Below are positions 18,644 to 27,183 of a stretch of 49,403 nt of DNA, one piece after another. Each line of letters starts with the position of its first letter. Within the stretch, counting starts at the first letter, position 1. The DNA lies in the NCBI RefSeq assembly GCF_029688865.1, contig NZ_JARUKV010000032.1, positions 1 to 49,403 of the forward strand. The letters run 5' to 3'. Below the pieces are notes generated by a model. It was not told where the DNA came from, did not search any database, and saw only the letters and a program-made list of their open reading frames with translations. A program made the position numbers and the translations under genes. This DNA is from Natronococcus sp. A-GB7. Its GTDB lineage: Archaea > Halobacteriota > Halobacteria > Halobacteriales > Natrialbaceae.

Positions 18644-19639
18644 ATGGAGACCCGCAAGGTGCAGGTGACCGGCGGCTCTACGTACACGGTCTCGCTGCCG
18701 AAGAGCTGGGCAACGGAAAACGGCGTCAGCGCCGGCACGACCGTCGAGTGTTACCCCGAGGAGGACTCGCTGCTGCTCACGCCGGCCAGCGAGACCGACC
18801 GTCAGGAGGGGACTCTCGACGTCTCGGATCTCGAGGGCGAGCGCCTCACCCGGGCGGTGATGACGATGTACGTCAGCGGGTTCGACATCATCCGCCTCGA
18901 GGCGACTCGGATCACGACCGACCAGCGCCGAGCGATCCGGGACGCGACCCAGAGCCTCGTCGGCGTCGAGGTCTTAGAGGAGACGACTGACAGCGTCGTC
19001 ATCCAGGACTTACTCGACTCCTCGGAGCTGTCGATCGTCAACGCCGTCTCCCGGATGCGCCTGATCGCGACCTCGATGCTCGAGGACGCCGTCACCGCCC
19101 TCGTCGAGAACGACGACGACATCGCCCAGGACGTCATCGAACGCGACGACGACGTCGACCGCCTCTGGCTCGTCGTCTCGCGGATCTTCCGAGCGACGCT
19201 TCGCTCGCCCCGGGCCGCCGAGGAGCTCGGCGTCCCCCGCGAGGACTGTTTCGACTTCCACTCGAGCGCCCGCCAGCTCGAACGGGTCGCCGACCACGCC
19301 GCCAAGATCTCCAATCTCGCGCTCAAGCTCGAGGCGATCCCCGAGGACGTTGCCGAGGCGCTGATCGCGCTCCGGACGGACGCCGCCGACGTCCTCGAGA
19401 AGGCGATGGACGCGCTGTTCGCCGAGGAGACCGACGAGGCCAACCGTCTCGGCCACGCGGCCCGCGAGGCCGTCCTCGAGATCGACGAGCACACCCGCTA
19501 CATCGACGATATCCTCCGGGACCTCGAGCCGGTGCAGGCCCAGTCGCTCGGGCTGATCGTCGACTCGCTGTCCCGAAGCGCCGACTACGGCGGCAACATC
19601 GCCGAGACGGCGTTACAGAAGGCGGCACCGCGTCCCTGA
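18644..19639 (+). CDS. AbrB-type DNA-binding domain fused to PhoU repeats, phosphate regulator
   Basis: 331 residues. The first 50 (METRKVQVTGGSTYTVSLPK, then SWATENGVSAGTTVECYPEE) form a SpoVT/AbrB swapped-hairpin DNA-binding domain. The rest is two PhoU-like helical bundles (AEELGVPREDCFDFHSSARQ, LERVADHAAKISNLALKLE, LSRSADYGGNIAETAL). It is transcribed divergently from pstS across a 199-bp gap, with a TTTATA box at 18615-18620 for leaderless start. Fusion and position make it the obvious candidate for controlling the pst promoters; this is inference. Its TGA stop is also the first three bases of a dispersed palindromic element. Confidence 0.85.
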   Translation: METRKVQVTGGSTYTVSLPKSWATENGVSAGTTVECYPEEDSLLLTPASETDRQEGTLDVSDLEGERLTRAVMTMYVSGFDIIRLEATRITTDQRRAIRDATQSLVGVEVLEETTDSVVIQDLLDSSELSIVNAVSRMRLIATSMLEDAVTALVENDDDIAQDVIERDDDVDRLWLVVSRIFRATLRSPRAAEELGVPREDCFDFHSSARQLERVADHAAKISNLALKLEAIPEDVAEALIALRTDAADVLEKAMDALFAEETDEANRLGHAAREAVLEIDEHTRYIDDILRDLEPVQAQSLGLIVDSLSRSADYGGNIAETALQKAAPRP

Positions 19640-19718
19640 TACGGTCTGCTGCAACGATTTACCGGTGCAACCGCAGGACGGTCGCGGTTGCACGGAACTG
19701 ACGTACAGCAGTCCGTAT
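19637..19718 (+). repeat. Stop-codon-anchored palindromic element, copy 1
   Basis: Begins with the TGA stop of the AbrB-PhoU gene. Outer arms ATACGGTCTGCTG and CAGCAGTCCGTAT are inverted repeats with one mismatch in 13. The inner arms GTGCAACCGC and GCGGTTGCAC are perfect. The left half reads CTGCAACGATTTACCGG, matching copy 2 at 31807-31889 (minus strand) in 15 of 17 positions. It would fold into a long hairpin in the mRNA. Confidence 0.75.
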
Positions 19719-19878
19719 GGGTGTCCAATCTCGACCCGTCCGCGGCCCCCGTGTTGTCCCCGGTACGGATCCGTACTGTCCGAACGTGACGGGTACGGAG
19801 GGATCGATACCACAACTAGCAATCGCTTTCTTTCGACCTCGCCTCCGAACGGACGTGGCACTCGGTGCCAGACCGACC

Positions 19879-20103
19879 ATGCACGAACCCACGACTTCCG
19901 ACGACGAAACGATCCAAGAGCGCTCGACCGATGCAGACCCCTCGAGACCGACGACGGAGCGGCTCGCAGCCGTCGTCGTCAGCGAGGAGAACCGACGGGA
20001 TCGGCTGACCGTCTACCCGGCAGACAGCTCGAACGACGTGACGCGGACGGCGTGGCTGACTGCGACCGCGGGCGCGTTCGTCGACCTCGAGGCGTGGCAG
20101 TGA
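19879..20103 (+). CDS. DUF7511-like small haloarchaeal protein
   Basis: 74 residues from the ATG at 19879 (MHEPTTSDDETIQERSTD). The frame extends upstream to 19717, but those residues are basic and include part of the palindromic element, so the later start is chosen. The C-terminal half (LAAVVVSEENRRDRLTVYPA, then TAWLTATAGAFVDLEAWQ) matches the small haloarchaeal domain I know as DUF7511. No function is known. Soluble and acidic. Confidence 0.65.
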   Translation: MHEPTTSDDETIQERSTDADPSRPTTERLAAVVVSEENRRDRLTVYPADSSNDVTRTAWLTATAGAFVDLEAWQ

Positions 20104-20166
20104 GCGGGCTCGCCTCGCGGCGCCGTCGCTACGCGGAGTGAGTGCCGAGAGAACGGTTTTCGCAGT

Positions 20167-20538
20167 CTACTCGAGGAGAACGGCGTTGACCTGACCGGTC
20201 TGGCCGGGTCGGGACGTCACGCGGGCCTGACCCTCGGAGGTCTCGACGACGGCGCCCTTCGTGATGATGTTCCGTCGGACGTAGTTCGGGTTGGCGTCGT
20301 TCTCGACGACGTCCTCGATCTCCGCGGTGACGGTCTCGCCGCCCTTGTTGACGCTCGCGACGTTCGTCGCGAGGGCGCGGGTCTTCGTGTTGCTGCCGCG
20401 AACGTCGACGACGCGGAACCGGGGCTCGCCGACCTGGGTCTCGGTCGGGAGGCGACCGAGTTCGTTCTTGCGGCGCTTTCGGACGTTCTTCAGTCGGCCA
20501 CCGGTTCGCTTGCGCGTGGAGCGTCCCTGGTTTTGCAT
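20167..20538 (-). CDS. rps8e: Ribosomal protein S8e
   Basis: 123 residues. The basic N-terminus MQNQGRSTRKRTGGRLKNVR and KRRKNELGRLPTETQVGE, followed by VRGSNTKTRALATNVASVN and NIITKGAVVETSEG, are diagnostic of archaeal S8e, a small-subunit ribosomal protein shared with eukaryotes and absent from bacteria. Length is usual. It stands alone between the DUF7511-like gene and the PQQ-repeat lipoprotein. Confidence 0.95.
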   Translation of the reverse strand: MQNQGRSTRKRTGGRLKNVRKRRKNELGRLPTETQVGEPRFRVVDVRGSNTKTRALATNVASVNKGGETVTAEIEDVVENDANPNYVRRNIITKGAVVETSEGQARVTSRPGQTGQVNAVLLE

Positions 20539-20610
20539 ACCCGGACAACGGCCCGGCGGATACTTGAATCCACGCTTTCGGATCGATCGCCGATTTCGCC
20601 CGGCTGACGC

Positions 20611-22038
20611 TCACTCCTCGGGGACCAGACAGTAGGCGTGGCCCGGCTCCTCGAGGATCGTCTCCTCGTCGTCGTCCCAGTAGTTCGTGAAGACCCCCCG
20701 CTCGGTGTAGTAGATCCGGCCGTCGTGGGGAACCGGCGCGCTCGTGACGTGGCCGCGGTTCTCGACCCGCCAGCGCCGCTCCCCCGTCTCCTTGTCCAGC
20801 GCGTACAGATGCGAATCGTAGGAGCCGACGAGGATCGTCCCGGCGGTGGCGGTCACCGCGCCGATGATCGAGCCGTCGATATCGGTCGCCCACAGCTCCT
20901 CGCCGGTCTCGCAGTCGATCGCGTAGACGTGGTCGTCGTTGCTCCCGGTGTAGACGACGTCTTCCTCCGGATCGAGCGCTGGGTTGGCCATCGATCGGTT
21001 CTCGAACTCGAAGGTCCACTCCTCGGTGCCGTCTTCGAGGTCGATGCAGTGGAACCGTTCGTCCCAGGAGCCGACGTAGCCGTAGCCGTCGTGAGCCGCG
21101 ATCGTCCCCTTGATCTCCGCGCCGAGATTGAACTCGCCGTCGGCCTTCTCCTCGCCGTCGGGGCCGTCCTCGCCGCCGGTCTGGTACTCCCAGGCGAACT
21201 CGAGGTCGGGGAACTCCCAGCAGTAGACGACGCCGTCGTTCGAGCCCGCACAGATCCGGCCCGTCTCGAGGTCGACCGTCGGCGAGGGGTGGGGCTGGCC
21301 CCAGATGCGGTCGTCGTGCCAGGTCGGTTCACCCGTCGCCGCGTCGAACGTCCACAGCGCACCCGAGGAGGGGCTGCCGTACTCGGCGATCACGTACAGC
21401 GTCCCGTCGTAGTAGGCGGGGCTCGAGCCGATCGCGAGGGTTCCCTCGAGCTCGTGGGCGCGGGTTCGCCAGACGATCTCGCCGGTCTCGACGTCGATCG
21501 CGTACAAGTCGCCGTCGTAGCCGCCGATGTAGGCGGTGTCGCCGACGATCGCTGGCGAGCCGTGGAATCCGAGATCGGTCGCACCCGTTTCGGTCAGCCA
21601 GCGGGGTTCGCCCGAGGGCTGGACGCCGTGGACGAAGCCCGTGTCGCCGGCGATCACGATCGTCTCGCCGTCGGGCGTCGGCAGCGGGCTCGACTTCGCC
21701 GCGGTGTGGCCGACGTTGTTGATCGGGAACGACCAGTTGACGCTGACGGCCTCGGGGACGGTCTCGTCGGGGTAGTAGCCGAGTCGACGCAGGCCGCGAC
21801 GGAACATCGTCACGTCGTCGTCGGGGTGGGTCGCGTACGACGAGACGTCGTCGGCGACGTCCGGTTCGTCGCCGTTCGTGCCGGATTCGTCGTCGTCAGT
21901 CGACTCCCACAGGGCACAGCCCGCGAGCCCTGCGGTCGCGGCGACGCCCGCGGTCTGGAGGAACCGCCTGCGAGGATGCGAGTCGTTCGATGCGGCGGAG
22001 TCGGCGTCGGCGAGCGAGGACTGGGATCGGTGTGGCAT
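20611..22038 (-). CDS. Secreted PQQ-binding-like beta-propeller lipoprotein
   Basis: 475 residues from the ATG at 22038. An ATG at 22077 is in frame, but its extra residues are not signal-like. Tat signal RRRFLQTAGVAATAGLAGC with lipobox. The mature protein has about seven repeats of the PQQ/BamB type, each with a YAIDxETGExxW-like strand (LYAIDVETGEIVWRT, VYAIDCETGEELWATD, LYALDKETGERRWRVE). It probably folds as an extracellular propeller anchored to the membrane. There is no evidence that it binds PQQ or is an enzyme; a binding or assembly role is more likely for a protein of this size. Confidence 0.85.
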   Translation of the reverse strand: MPHRSQSSLADADSAASNDSHPRRRFLQTAGVAATAGLAGCALWESTDDDESGTNGDEPDVADDVSSYATHPDDDVTMFRRGLRRLGYYPDETVPEAVSVNWSFPINNVGHTAAKSSPLPTPDGETIVIAGDTGFVHGVQPSGEPRWLTETGATDLGFHGSPAIVGDTAYIGGYDGDLYAIDVETGEIVWRTRAHELEGTLAIGSSPAYYDGTLYVIAEYGSPSSGALWTFDAATGEPTWHDDRIWGQPHPSPTVDLETGRICAGSNDGVVYCWEFPDLEFAWEYQTGGEDGPDGEEKADGEFNLGAEIKGTIAAHDGYGYVGSWDERFHCIDLEDGTEEWTFEFENRSMANPALDPEEDVVYTGSNDDHVYAIDCETGEELWATDIDGSIIGAVTATAGTILVGSYDSHLYALDKETGERRWRVENRGHVTSAPVPHDGRIYYTERGVFTNYWDDDEETILEEPGHAYCLVPEE

Positions 22039-22155
22039 AGCGGGACGCTCTGTGAAAATTCGATGGATCGGGGCCACAAAAGAATCTCGGTGTTCGGCCT
22101 CACGTCGCGAACTCGAGCGCGGACCGGACCGGGAGCGGGGTTTTCCGCGGTTCGA

Positions 22156-24414
22156 CTACTCGTCCTGCTGAGCGTCGACGACCGCTACGCCCGCCAGGTT
22201 GACGATGTCCTTGACCTCGTCGCCCCGCTGGAGGACGTGGACGGGTTCGTCCATTCCGACGAGCATCGGGCCGATCGCCTCCGCGCCGCCCAGGCGCTGG
22301 AGCAGCTTGTAGCCGATGTTACCTGCCTCGAGGTTCGGGAAGACGAGCACGTTCGCGGGCTCCTCGAGTTCGGAGAAGCCGTAGGTGCCCTCGAGGATCT
22401 CCTCGACGACGGCGGTGTCGGCCTGCATCTCCCCGTCGACGGGGAAGTCGACCTCGGGGTCGTCCTGGAGTCGGGCTGCGGCCCGGCGGGGTTTGCGGGT
22501 TCCCTCGTTGTTGACGCTGCCGAAGTTCGAGTACGACAGCAGGGCCGCTCGGGGCTCGACGTTGAACCGGCGCGCGAGCTTGCCGGTCTGTTTGGTGACC
22601 TCCTCGAGGACGTCGGCGTCGGGGTTCTGGTTGACCGTCGCGTCGGCGATGAAGATCACGCGGTTCTTGAACGTCAGCATGTAGACCCCTGCGGCGTAGT
22701 CGACGTCGTCGGCGGTGCCGATCACCTGCAGCGGCGGACGCAGTGCCGATGGGTAGTGATACGAGAGTCCGGTCAGCAGGGCGTCGGCGTCGCCCTGTTC
22801 GACCATCACGCTGCCGAAGTAGTTCGAGTCGGTCTCGACGAGCTCGCCCGCTTCGGTCCGGGTGATCCCCTTGCGCTGGCGCAGCTCGTGGAGCCGGTTG
22901 GCGTACTCCTCGTAGTCGCCGACCGACGGATCCGCGACCTGGGGCTCGAAGTCCAGCCCGAGGTTCGCGGCCGTCTGACGGATCTCGCTTTCGTCGCCGA
23001 TGAGAATCGGCATCGCGATCCCCTGCTCCTGGATCTGGTAGGCAGCCCGAATCATCTTCTCGTTTTCGCCCTCCGCCAGGGCGACGCGCTTGGGATCGCT
23101 TTTGGCCTTGTTCAGCACGACCCGCATCATCTCGCGGGACTTGCCCAGTCTGGCCTCGAGCTGTTCCTCGTACTCCTCGAGGTCGATCTCGGTTCGGGCG
23201 GCGCCGCTTTCCATCGCGGCCTCGGCGACGGCGGGGGCGACCCGGAACAGCACCCGCGGATCGACGGGCTTCGGAATGATGTACTCGGGACCGTACTGCA
23301 GCGGCTCGTCGCCGTAGGCCTTGACGACCGCGTCCGGGACGTCCTCCCGGGCGAGGTCGGCCAGCGCCCTGGCGCAGGCGACTTTCATCTCCTCGTTGAT
23401 CTCGGTCGCGCGAACGTCGAGCGCACCGCGGAAGATAAAGGGGAACCCGAGTACGTTGTTGACCTGGTTCGGGTAGTCCGAACGGCCGGTAGCCATGATA
23501 ACGTCGTCCTCGCGTGCGGCCTTGGCCTCCTCGTAGCCGATCTCGGGGTCGGGGTTGGCCATCGCGAAGATGATCGGATCCTCGGCCATCGACCGTACCA
23601 TCTCCTGGGAGACGATCCCGCCGGCCGAGAGGCCGACCAGCACGTCCGCACCCTCCATCGCGTCCGCGAGGCCGCCCTCGGGCAGGTCCCGGGCGAACTC
23701 CCGTTTGTACTCGTTGACGTCGCCCGCCCGAGCGCGCTCCTCGGTAATGATCCCCGAGGAGTCACACATGGTAATGTGCTCCCGGCGGACGCCCAGCGAG
23801 ACGTAGAACCGCGCGGAGGCGATCGCGCTCGCGCCCGCCCCCGAGATGACGACCTCGAGCTCCTCGAGGTCTTTCCCCGCGATATCGGCGGCGTTGACGA
23901 GCGCGGCCCCGGAGATGATCGCGGTGCCGTGCTGGTCGTCGTGGAAGACGGGGATGTCCATCTCCTCGCCGAGCCGTTCCTCGATGGTGAAACACTCGGG
24001 CGCCTTGATGTCCTCTAAGTTGATCCCGCCGAAGGTCGGTCCCATCATCTTCGTAGCCGTGATGAGTTCCTCGGGGTCGGCCTCGTCGAGTTCGATGTCG
24101 AAGACGTCGATGTCGGCGAACCGTTTGAACAGCACCCCCTTCCCCTCCATAACGGGTTTGGACGCCGCCGCACCGATGTCACCGAGGCCTAACACCGCCG
24201 ACCCGTTCGAGACGACGCCGACGAGGTTTCCCTTCGCCGTGTAGGCGTAGGAATCCGTCACGTCGTCGGCGATTTCCATACACGGCGCGGCGACGCCCGG
24301 CGAGTACGCGAGCGAGAGATCCCGCTGTGTATTCGTCGGTTTCGTCGTCGATATTTCGATCTTTCCCGGCGGATCCGTCCGGTGATACTCCAGTGAGTCC
24401 TCGTCGAGTCCCAT
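22156..24414 (-). CDS. maeB: NADP-dependent malic enzyme with C-terminal phosphotransacetylase domain
   Basis: 752 residues from the ATG at 24414 ([20 protein letters not shown]). Residues 1 to about 400 are the malic enzyme ([52 protein letters not shown](P) fold), which converts malate to pyruvate and CO2. About 430-745 is a phosphate acetyl/butaryltransferase-like domain ([32 protein letters not shown]) usually taken as regulatory, sensing acetyl-CoA. An upstream ATG at 24480 gives a non-haloarchaeal basic and hydrophobic extension and is rejected. Convergent end with the lipoprotein side, divergent from coaD. Confidence 0.92.
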   Translation of the reverse strand: MGLDEDSLEYHRTDPPGKIEISTTKPTNTQRDLSLAYSPGVAAPCMEIADDVTDSYAYTAKGNLVGVVSNGSAVLGLGDIGAAASKPVMEGKGVLFKRFADIDVFDIELDEADPEELITATKMMGPTFGGINLEDIKAPECFTIEERLGEEMDIPVFHDDQHGTAIISGAALVNAADIAGKDLEELEVVISGAGASAIASARFYVSLGVRREHITMCDSSGIITEERARAGDVNEYKREFARDLPEGGLADAMEGADVLVGLSAGGIVSQEMVRSMAEDPIIFAMANPDPEIGYEEAKAAREDDVIMATGRSDYPNQVNNVLGFPFIFRGALDVRATEINEEMKVACARALADLAREDVPDAVVKAYGDEPLQYGPEYIIPKPVDPRVLFRVAPAVAEAAMESGAARTEIDLEEYEEQLEARLGKSREMMRVVLNKAKSDPKRVALAEGENEKMIRAAYQIQEQGIAMPILIGDESEIRQTAANLGLDFEPQVADPSVGDYEEYANRLHELRQRKGITRTEAGELVETDSNYFGSVMVEQGDADALLTGLSYHYPSALRPPLQVIGTADDVDYAAGVYMLTFKNRVIFIADATVNQNPDADVLEEVTKQTGKLARRFNVEPRAALLSYSNFGSVNNEGTRKPRRAAARLQDDPEVDFPVDGEMQADTAVVEEILEGTYGFSELEEPANVLVFPNLEAGNIGYKLLQRLGGAEAIGPMLVGMDEPVHVLQRGDEVKDIVNLAGVAVVDAQQDE

Positions 24415-24551
24415 ACCGGTGGGACTGTGGGGCACTACTAAAAACAATGTGAAAGGCACAATCGACGATCGTCGAACCACCGCTCGAGTGCGGCGGGACG
24501 GCGCGTTCGCGGAGTCGACCGTTTTATACGCACCGCTCCAGTGGGTTGGGT

Positions 24552-25046
24552 ATGGACGTCGCGCTTGGTGGGACGTTCGACCCCGTTCACGACGGTCACC
24601 GCCGGCTGTTCGAACGGGCGTTCGAACTCGGGGACGTAACCGTCGGACTCACGACTGACGAGCTCGCGCCGAAGACTCGCCACGTCGAGCGACACGTCAA
24701 CTCCTTCGAGGAGCGAAAGCGAACCCTCGAGGACGAGTTCGAACCCCTCGCCGAGGAGCACGACCGGGCGTTCGAGGTCCGGCCCCTCGAGGAGTCGACG
24801 GGGATCGCAACCGAACCACAGTTCGACTATCTCGTCGTCTCCCCCGAGACGATCGAGGGCGGCAAGCGGATCAACGAGCTCCGCCACGAGCGCGGCCACG
24901 ATCCCCTCGAGATCGTCGTCGTTCCCCACGCGTTAGCCGACGACGGCGACATCATCTCGAGTACCCGTATCGTCGAGGGCGAGATCGACGAGCACGGGAC
25001 GGTTCTCGAGGACGGCGCCGAACCCGGGACGCGAGAGCAGCACTAA
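24552..25046 (+). CDS. coaD: Archaeal phosphopantetheine adenylyltransferase
   Basis: 164 residues. Nucleotidyltransferase motif [15 protein letters not shown] at 7-21 and the later [12 protein letters not shown] (ISSTxI motif) are typical of the archaeal CoaD class, which transfers AMP to 4'-phosphopantetheine in CoA synthesis. The start at 24552 fits the TTTTATA box at 24521-24528 for a leaderless transcript. The length matches the archaeal enzyme. The 137-bp gap to maeB on the other strand holds both promoters. Confidence 0.9.
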   Translation: MDVALGGTFDPVHDGHRRLFERAFELGDVTVGLTTDELAPKTRHVERHVNSFEERKRTLEDEFEPLAEEHDRAFEVRPLEESTGIATEPQFDYLVVSPETIEGGKRINELRHERGHDPLEIVVVPHALADDGDIISSTRIVEGEIDEHGTVLEDGAEPGTREQH

Positions 25047-25160
25047 CCGGTCTCGATTCGTTCAGCCGTCCCGTCATCTTCCGTCAGGAAAGCCGACCGT
25101 TTACCCGGATTTCGACCGCGTATCATACACTTACGAGCGATAGGATCGGTGAAACGCTCC

Positions 25161-25469
25161 TTACCAGCGGGGGGGCTCGAGTCCGGCCTCCTTGAGGAGC
25201 TCCTTCCAGCGCGACTGGATCGAGAGCCGCGAGACGTCCGCGGCTTCGGCGACGTCGCTCTGGGTTCGGCCGTCGCTGGCGACCAGCGATCCCGCGTAGA
25301 GACTCGCCGCCAGCGTCGCTCGCTTCGAGCGATCGGCCTCGGGAACGTCGAGCAGGAACAGCTCCGCCGCACACGATCGGGCTTCACTCGAGAGCTCCAG
25401 TCGGTCGGCGGCCTGCTCGAGATCCTCGAGCCAGGGTTCGTACTCGACGCGATCCCGGGCGCTGTGCAT
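25161..25469 (-). CDS. Short TFIIB-like protein with a single cyclin box
   Basis: 102 residues from the ATG at 25469, with a TTTATT box about 28 nt upstream. The protein is nearly all one TFB cyclin repeat: KRATLAASLYAGSLVASDGR followed by TQSDVAEAADVSRLSIQSRW and KELLKEAGL. This parallels the end of the TFB at the window edge (TQNDVSEVASISEVTIRNRY). It has no zinc ribbon, B-finger or first cyclin repeat. It could bind DNA or TBP weakly, act as a regulator of TFB, or be a specialised factor; the sequence does not decide. An in-frame start at 25568 adds residues that look non-coding. Confidence 0.75.
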   Translation of the reverse strand: MHSARDRVEYEPWLEDLEQAADRLELSSEARSCAAELFLLDVPEADRSKRATLAASLYAGSLVASDGRTQSDVAEAADVSRLSIQSRWKELLKEAGLEPPRW

Positions 25470-25721
25470 ACCCCTCCGTACCCGTTCGCCGGAAATAAAC
25501 CTACGGCTCGGGGCGGGCTCGCGACTCGAGCGGTAATCGCGGCCCCACCGGATGGTTCGCGGTTCCAATAGCCGGCTAGGCGTAACAACATTCAGCTACG
25601 AACGACTCAACGAAACGGCCGTTCTCCGCGGATTTCACTAGGACGCGACTACTAAAGCCTCACTCCGCTGAACCCTGGATCGACGTCCGTCGCTCCGACC
25701 GGGCCGGCCGTCCGTACTCCC

Positions 25722-25895
25722 ATGAAAGAACCAACGTGCAAGCTGGTGTGTACCGGGTGCGGCCTCGAGATGCCGTACCGGGATCGGTCCCTGGCCGAGC
25801 AGGCAGCCGAACTCCACCAGCTTCGTGACGCAGAACACGTCACCTTCATCGTTCCGCCGGACTGGTCGCCCGAGGAGCCGGTCAAACACGAGTGA
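25722..25895 (+). CDS. Small zinc-binding protein, 57 residues
   Basis: ATG at 25722, TGA at 25893-25895. It starts MKEPTCKLVCTGCGLEMPYR, with Cys at 6, 10 and 13, then RSLAEQAAELHQLRDAEHVT and an acidic C-terminus. His31 and His39 lie in the helix that follows and could complete a zinc site. The arrangement resembles the small zinc-finger-like proteins common in haloarchaea. Codon use is consistent with its neighbours. Function unknown. Confidence 0.6.
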   Translation: MKEPTCKLVCTGCGLEMPYRDRSLAEQAAELHQLRDAEHVTFIVPPDWSPEEPVKHE

Positions 25896-25941
25896 CCCGG
25901 ATCGACAGCTTCTTACTCGGTTCGCGAAAACCAGGGAACGA

Positions 25942-26026
25942 GCGCGGGTAGCCAAGCTAGGCCAACGGCGCAGCGCTTAGGACGCTGTCCCGTAGGGGTC
26001 CGCCGGTTCGAATCCGGTCCCGCGCA
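25942..26026 (+). tRNA. tRNA-Leu (anticodon UAG)
   Basis: 85-nt class II tRNA. Acceptor arms GCGCGGG (25942-25948) and CCCGCGC (26019-26025) pair perfectly, followed by the A discriminator at 26026. The anticodon loop CTTAGGA is closed by GCG/CGC and gives UAG at 25978-25980. A long variable arm and a CCGGTTCGAATCCGG T-arm follow. CCA is not encoded. It reads CUA and related Leu codons. Its 3' end is repeated downstream. Confidence 0.93.
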
Positions 26027-26258
26027 TTGCTGTCGCGAGCAAACTCGCGAGCGACAGCAATCGTACGGCCGGTTCGAATCAGGGAGTGGCGCGAACGAAG
26101 TGAGCAGAACGACCGTGGTTCGAATCCGGTCCCGCGCATTCTCCGCGAACAATATCGTGAGCGGAGAATGCAGCCAGCGGATTCGAATCAGACGAGTCGC
26201 AGCACTCGAGCGAAGCGAGAGTGATCGTCTCGGCGAGGTTCGAATCCGGTTCCGCACA
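26005..26258 (+). repeat. Tandem copies of the tRNA-Leu 3' end with intervening hairpins
   Basis: The last 22 nt of the tRNA plus two bases (26005-26028) recur exactly at 26117-26140 and with three changes at 26237-26258, at intervals of 112 and 120 nt. Copy 1 is followed by a perfect hairpin TTGCTGTCGC/GCGACAGCAA (26028-26037, 26051-26060), copy 2 by ATTCTCCGC/GCGGAGAAT (26138-26146, 26161-26169). Each unit also contains a weaker T-arm-like TTCGAATCA. No gene is seen in 26027-26357. It could be a nest of attachment-site remnants or a processed RNA. Confidence 0.75.
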
Positions 26259-26357
26259 CCTGATCGCACAAGCTCGAGCACTCTGTGCCAGACGTTGGCA
26301 AGACGAACGTCAGACACTCCACAACGCTTATTCGCGCGGAAACGGCTTGTATGAGCA

Positions 26358-27182
26358 ATGGCCGGGTTAGACGATGTGTTCGGTGATCTTTTCTCGAGCG
26401 TCGATGCCGTTGCACTCTTCTCTCCGAGCGGGTCGTACTACGAACGGTTCTCGGACCTCGAGGACGCGGACGACGATCTCGAGCTGATCGTCGTCGGCAC
26501 CGAAAACGACGTCGGCGCGGGCACGTTCGTCGAGCTCCCCCTCGAGTTCGACAACATCTCCGATCGGATCCGGTTCGGGCTCGAGGGCGCGCTCGACCAG
26601 GACATCATCGACGACGGCGACACGCTAGCGTGTGCGACGAGCGTCTTCGGCGACGACATCGACACCGTCTCCCGCGTTCGCGCCGACGCCGACTCCCGGA
26701 CGGGGATCTACGACCTGTTCGCCCGCTCGCGGGCGGATCCGGAGGTCGTCAAGTCGGTACTGGAGCTGGCGATCGAGCTGGGACAGAAGGGCCAGAAGGG
26801 GAAACCGGTCGGGGCGCTGTTCGTCGTCGGCGACGCGGGCAAGGTGATGAACAAGTCCCGGCCGCTGTCGTACAACCCCTTCGAGAAGTCCCACGTCCAC
26901 GTCGGGGATCCGATCGTGAACGTGATGTTAAAGGAGTTCTCGCGGCTCGACGGCGCCTTCGTCATCTCCGATGCGGGCAAGATCGTCTCCGCGTACCGCT
27001 ACCTCGAGCCCTCCGCGGAGGGCGTCGACATCCCGAAGGGCCTCGGTGCGCGGCACATGGCCGGCGGCGCGATCACGCGGGATACGAACGCGATCTCGAT
27101 CGTGCTCTCCGAAAGCGACGGTCTCGTCCGGGCGTTCAAGGCCGGCGAGATCATTCTGGAGGTCGATCCGGAGGCGTACTAA
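26358..27182 (+). CDS. dacZ: Diadenylate cyclase DacZ (c-di-AMP synthase)
   Basis: 274 residues. The C-terminal DAC domain carries D198-G199-A200 (LDGAFVISDAGKIVSAYR) and the second motif GARHMAGGAIT (R232-H233), where the usual RHR reads RHM. The N-terminal half is a DacZ-specific alpha/beta domain (ELIVVGTENDVGAGTFVELP). It makes c-di-AMP from two ATP, the osmotic and potassium-homeostasis messenger shown to be essential in Haloferax. A TTATTC box at about 26328 fits a leaderless start. It is followed after 1 nt by a MscS channel gene. Confidence 0.9.
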   Translation: MAGLDDVFGDLFSSVDAVALFSPSGSYYERFSDLEDADDDLELIVVGTENDVGAGTFVELPLEFDNISDRIRFGLEGALDQDIIDDGDTLACATSVFGDDIDTVSRVRADADSRTGIYDLFARSRADPEVVKSVLELAIELGQKGQKGKPVGALFVVGDAGKVMNKSRPLSYNPFEKSHVHVGDPIVNVMLKEFSRLDGAFVISDAGKIVSAYRYLEPSAEGVDIPKGLGARHMAGGAITRDTNAISIVLSESDGLVRAFKAGEIILEVDPEAY

Positions 27183-27183
27183 C

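Noticed and set aside
20638..24018. 1126-codon plus-strand open frame across the lipoprotein and malic enzyme genes
   Set aside because: Low-complexity Val/Gly/Asp/Arg translation typical of antisense GC-rich coding DNA; the minus-strand genes have clear families.
25913..26317. 134-codon minus-strand frame over the tRNA and repeats (GFEPR, RIRTGGP words)
   Set aside because: These words are translations of the tRNA T-arm copies, a known source of false annotations.
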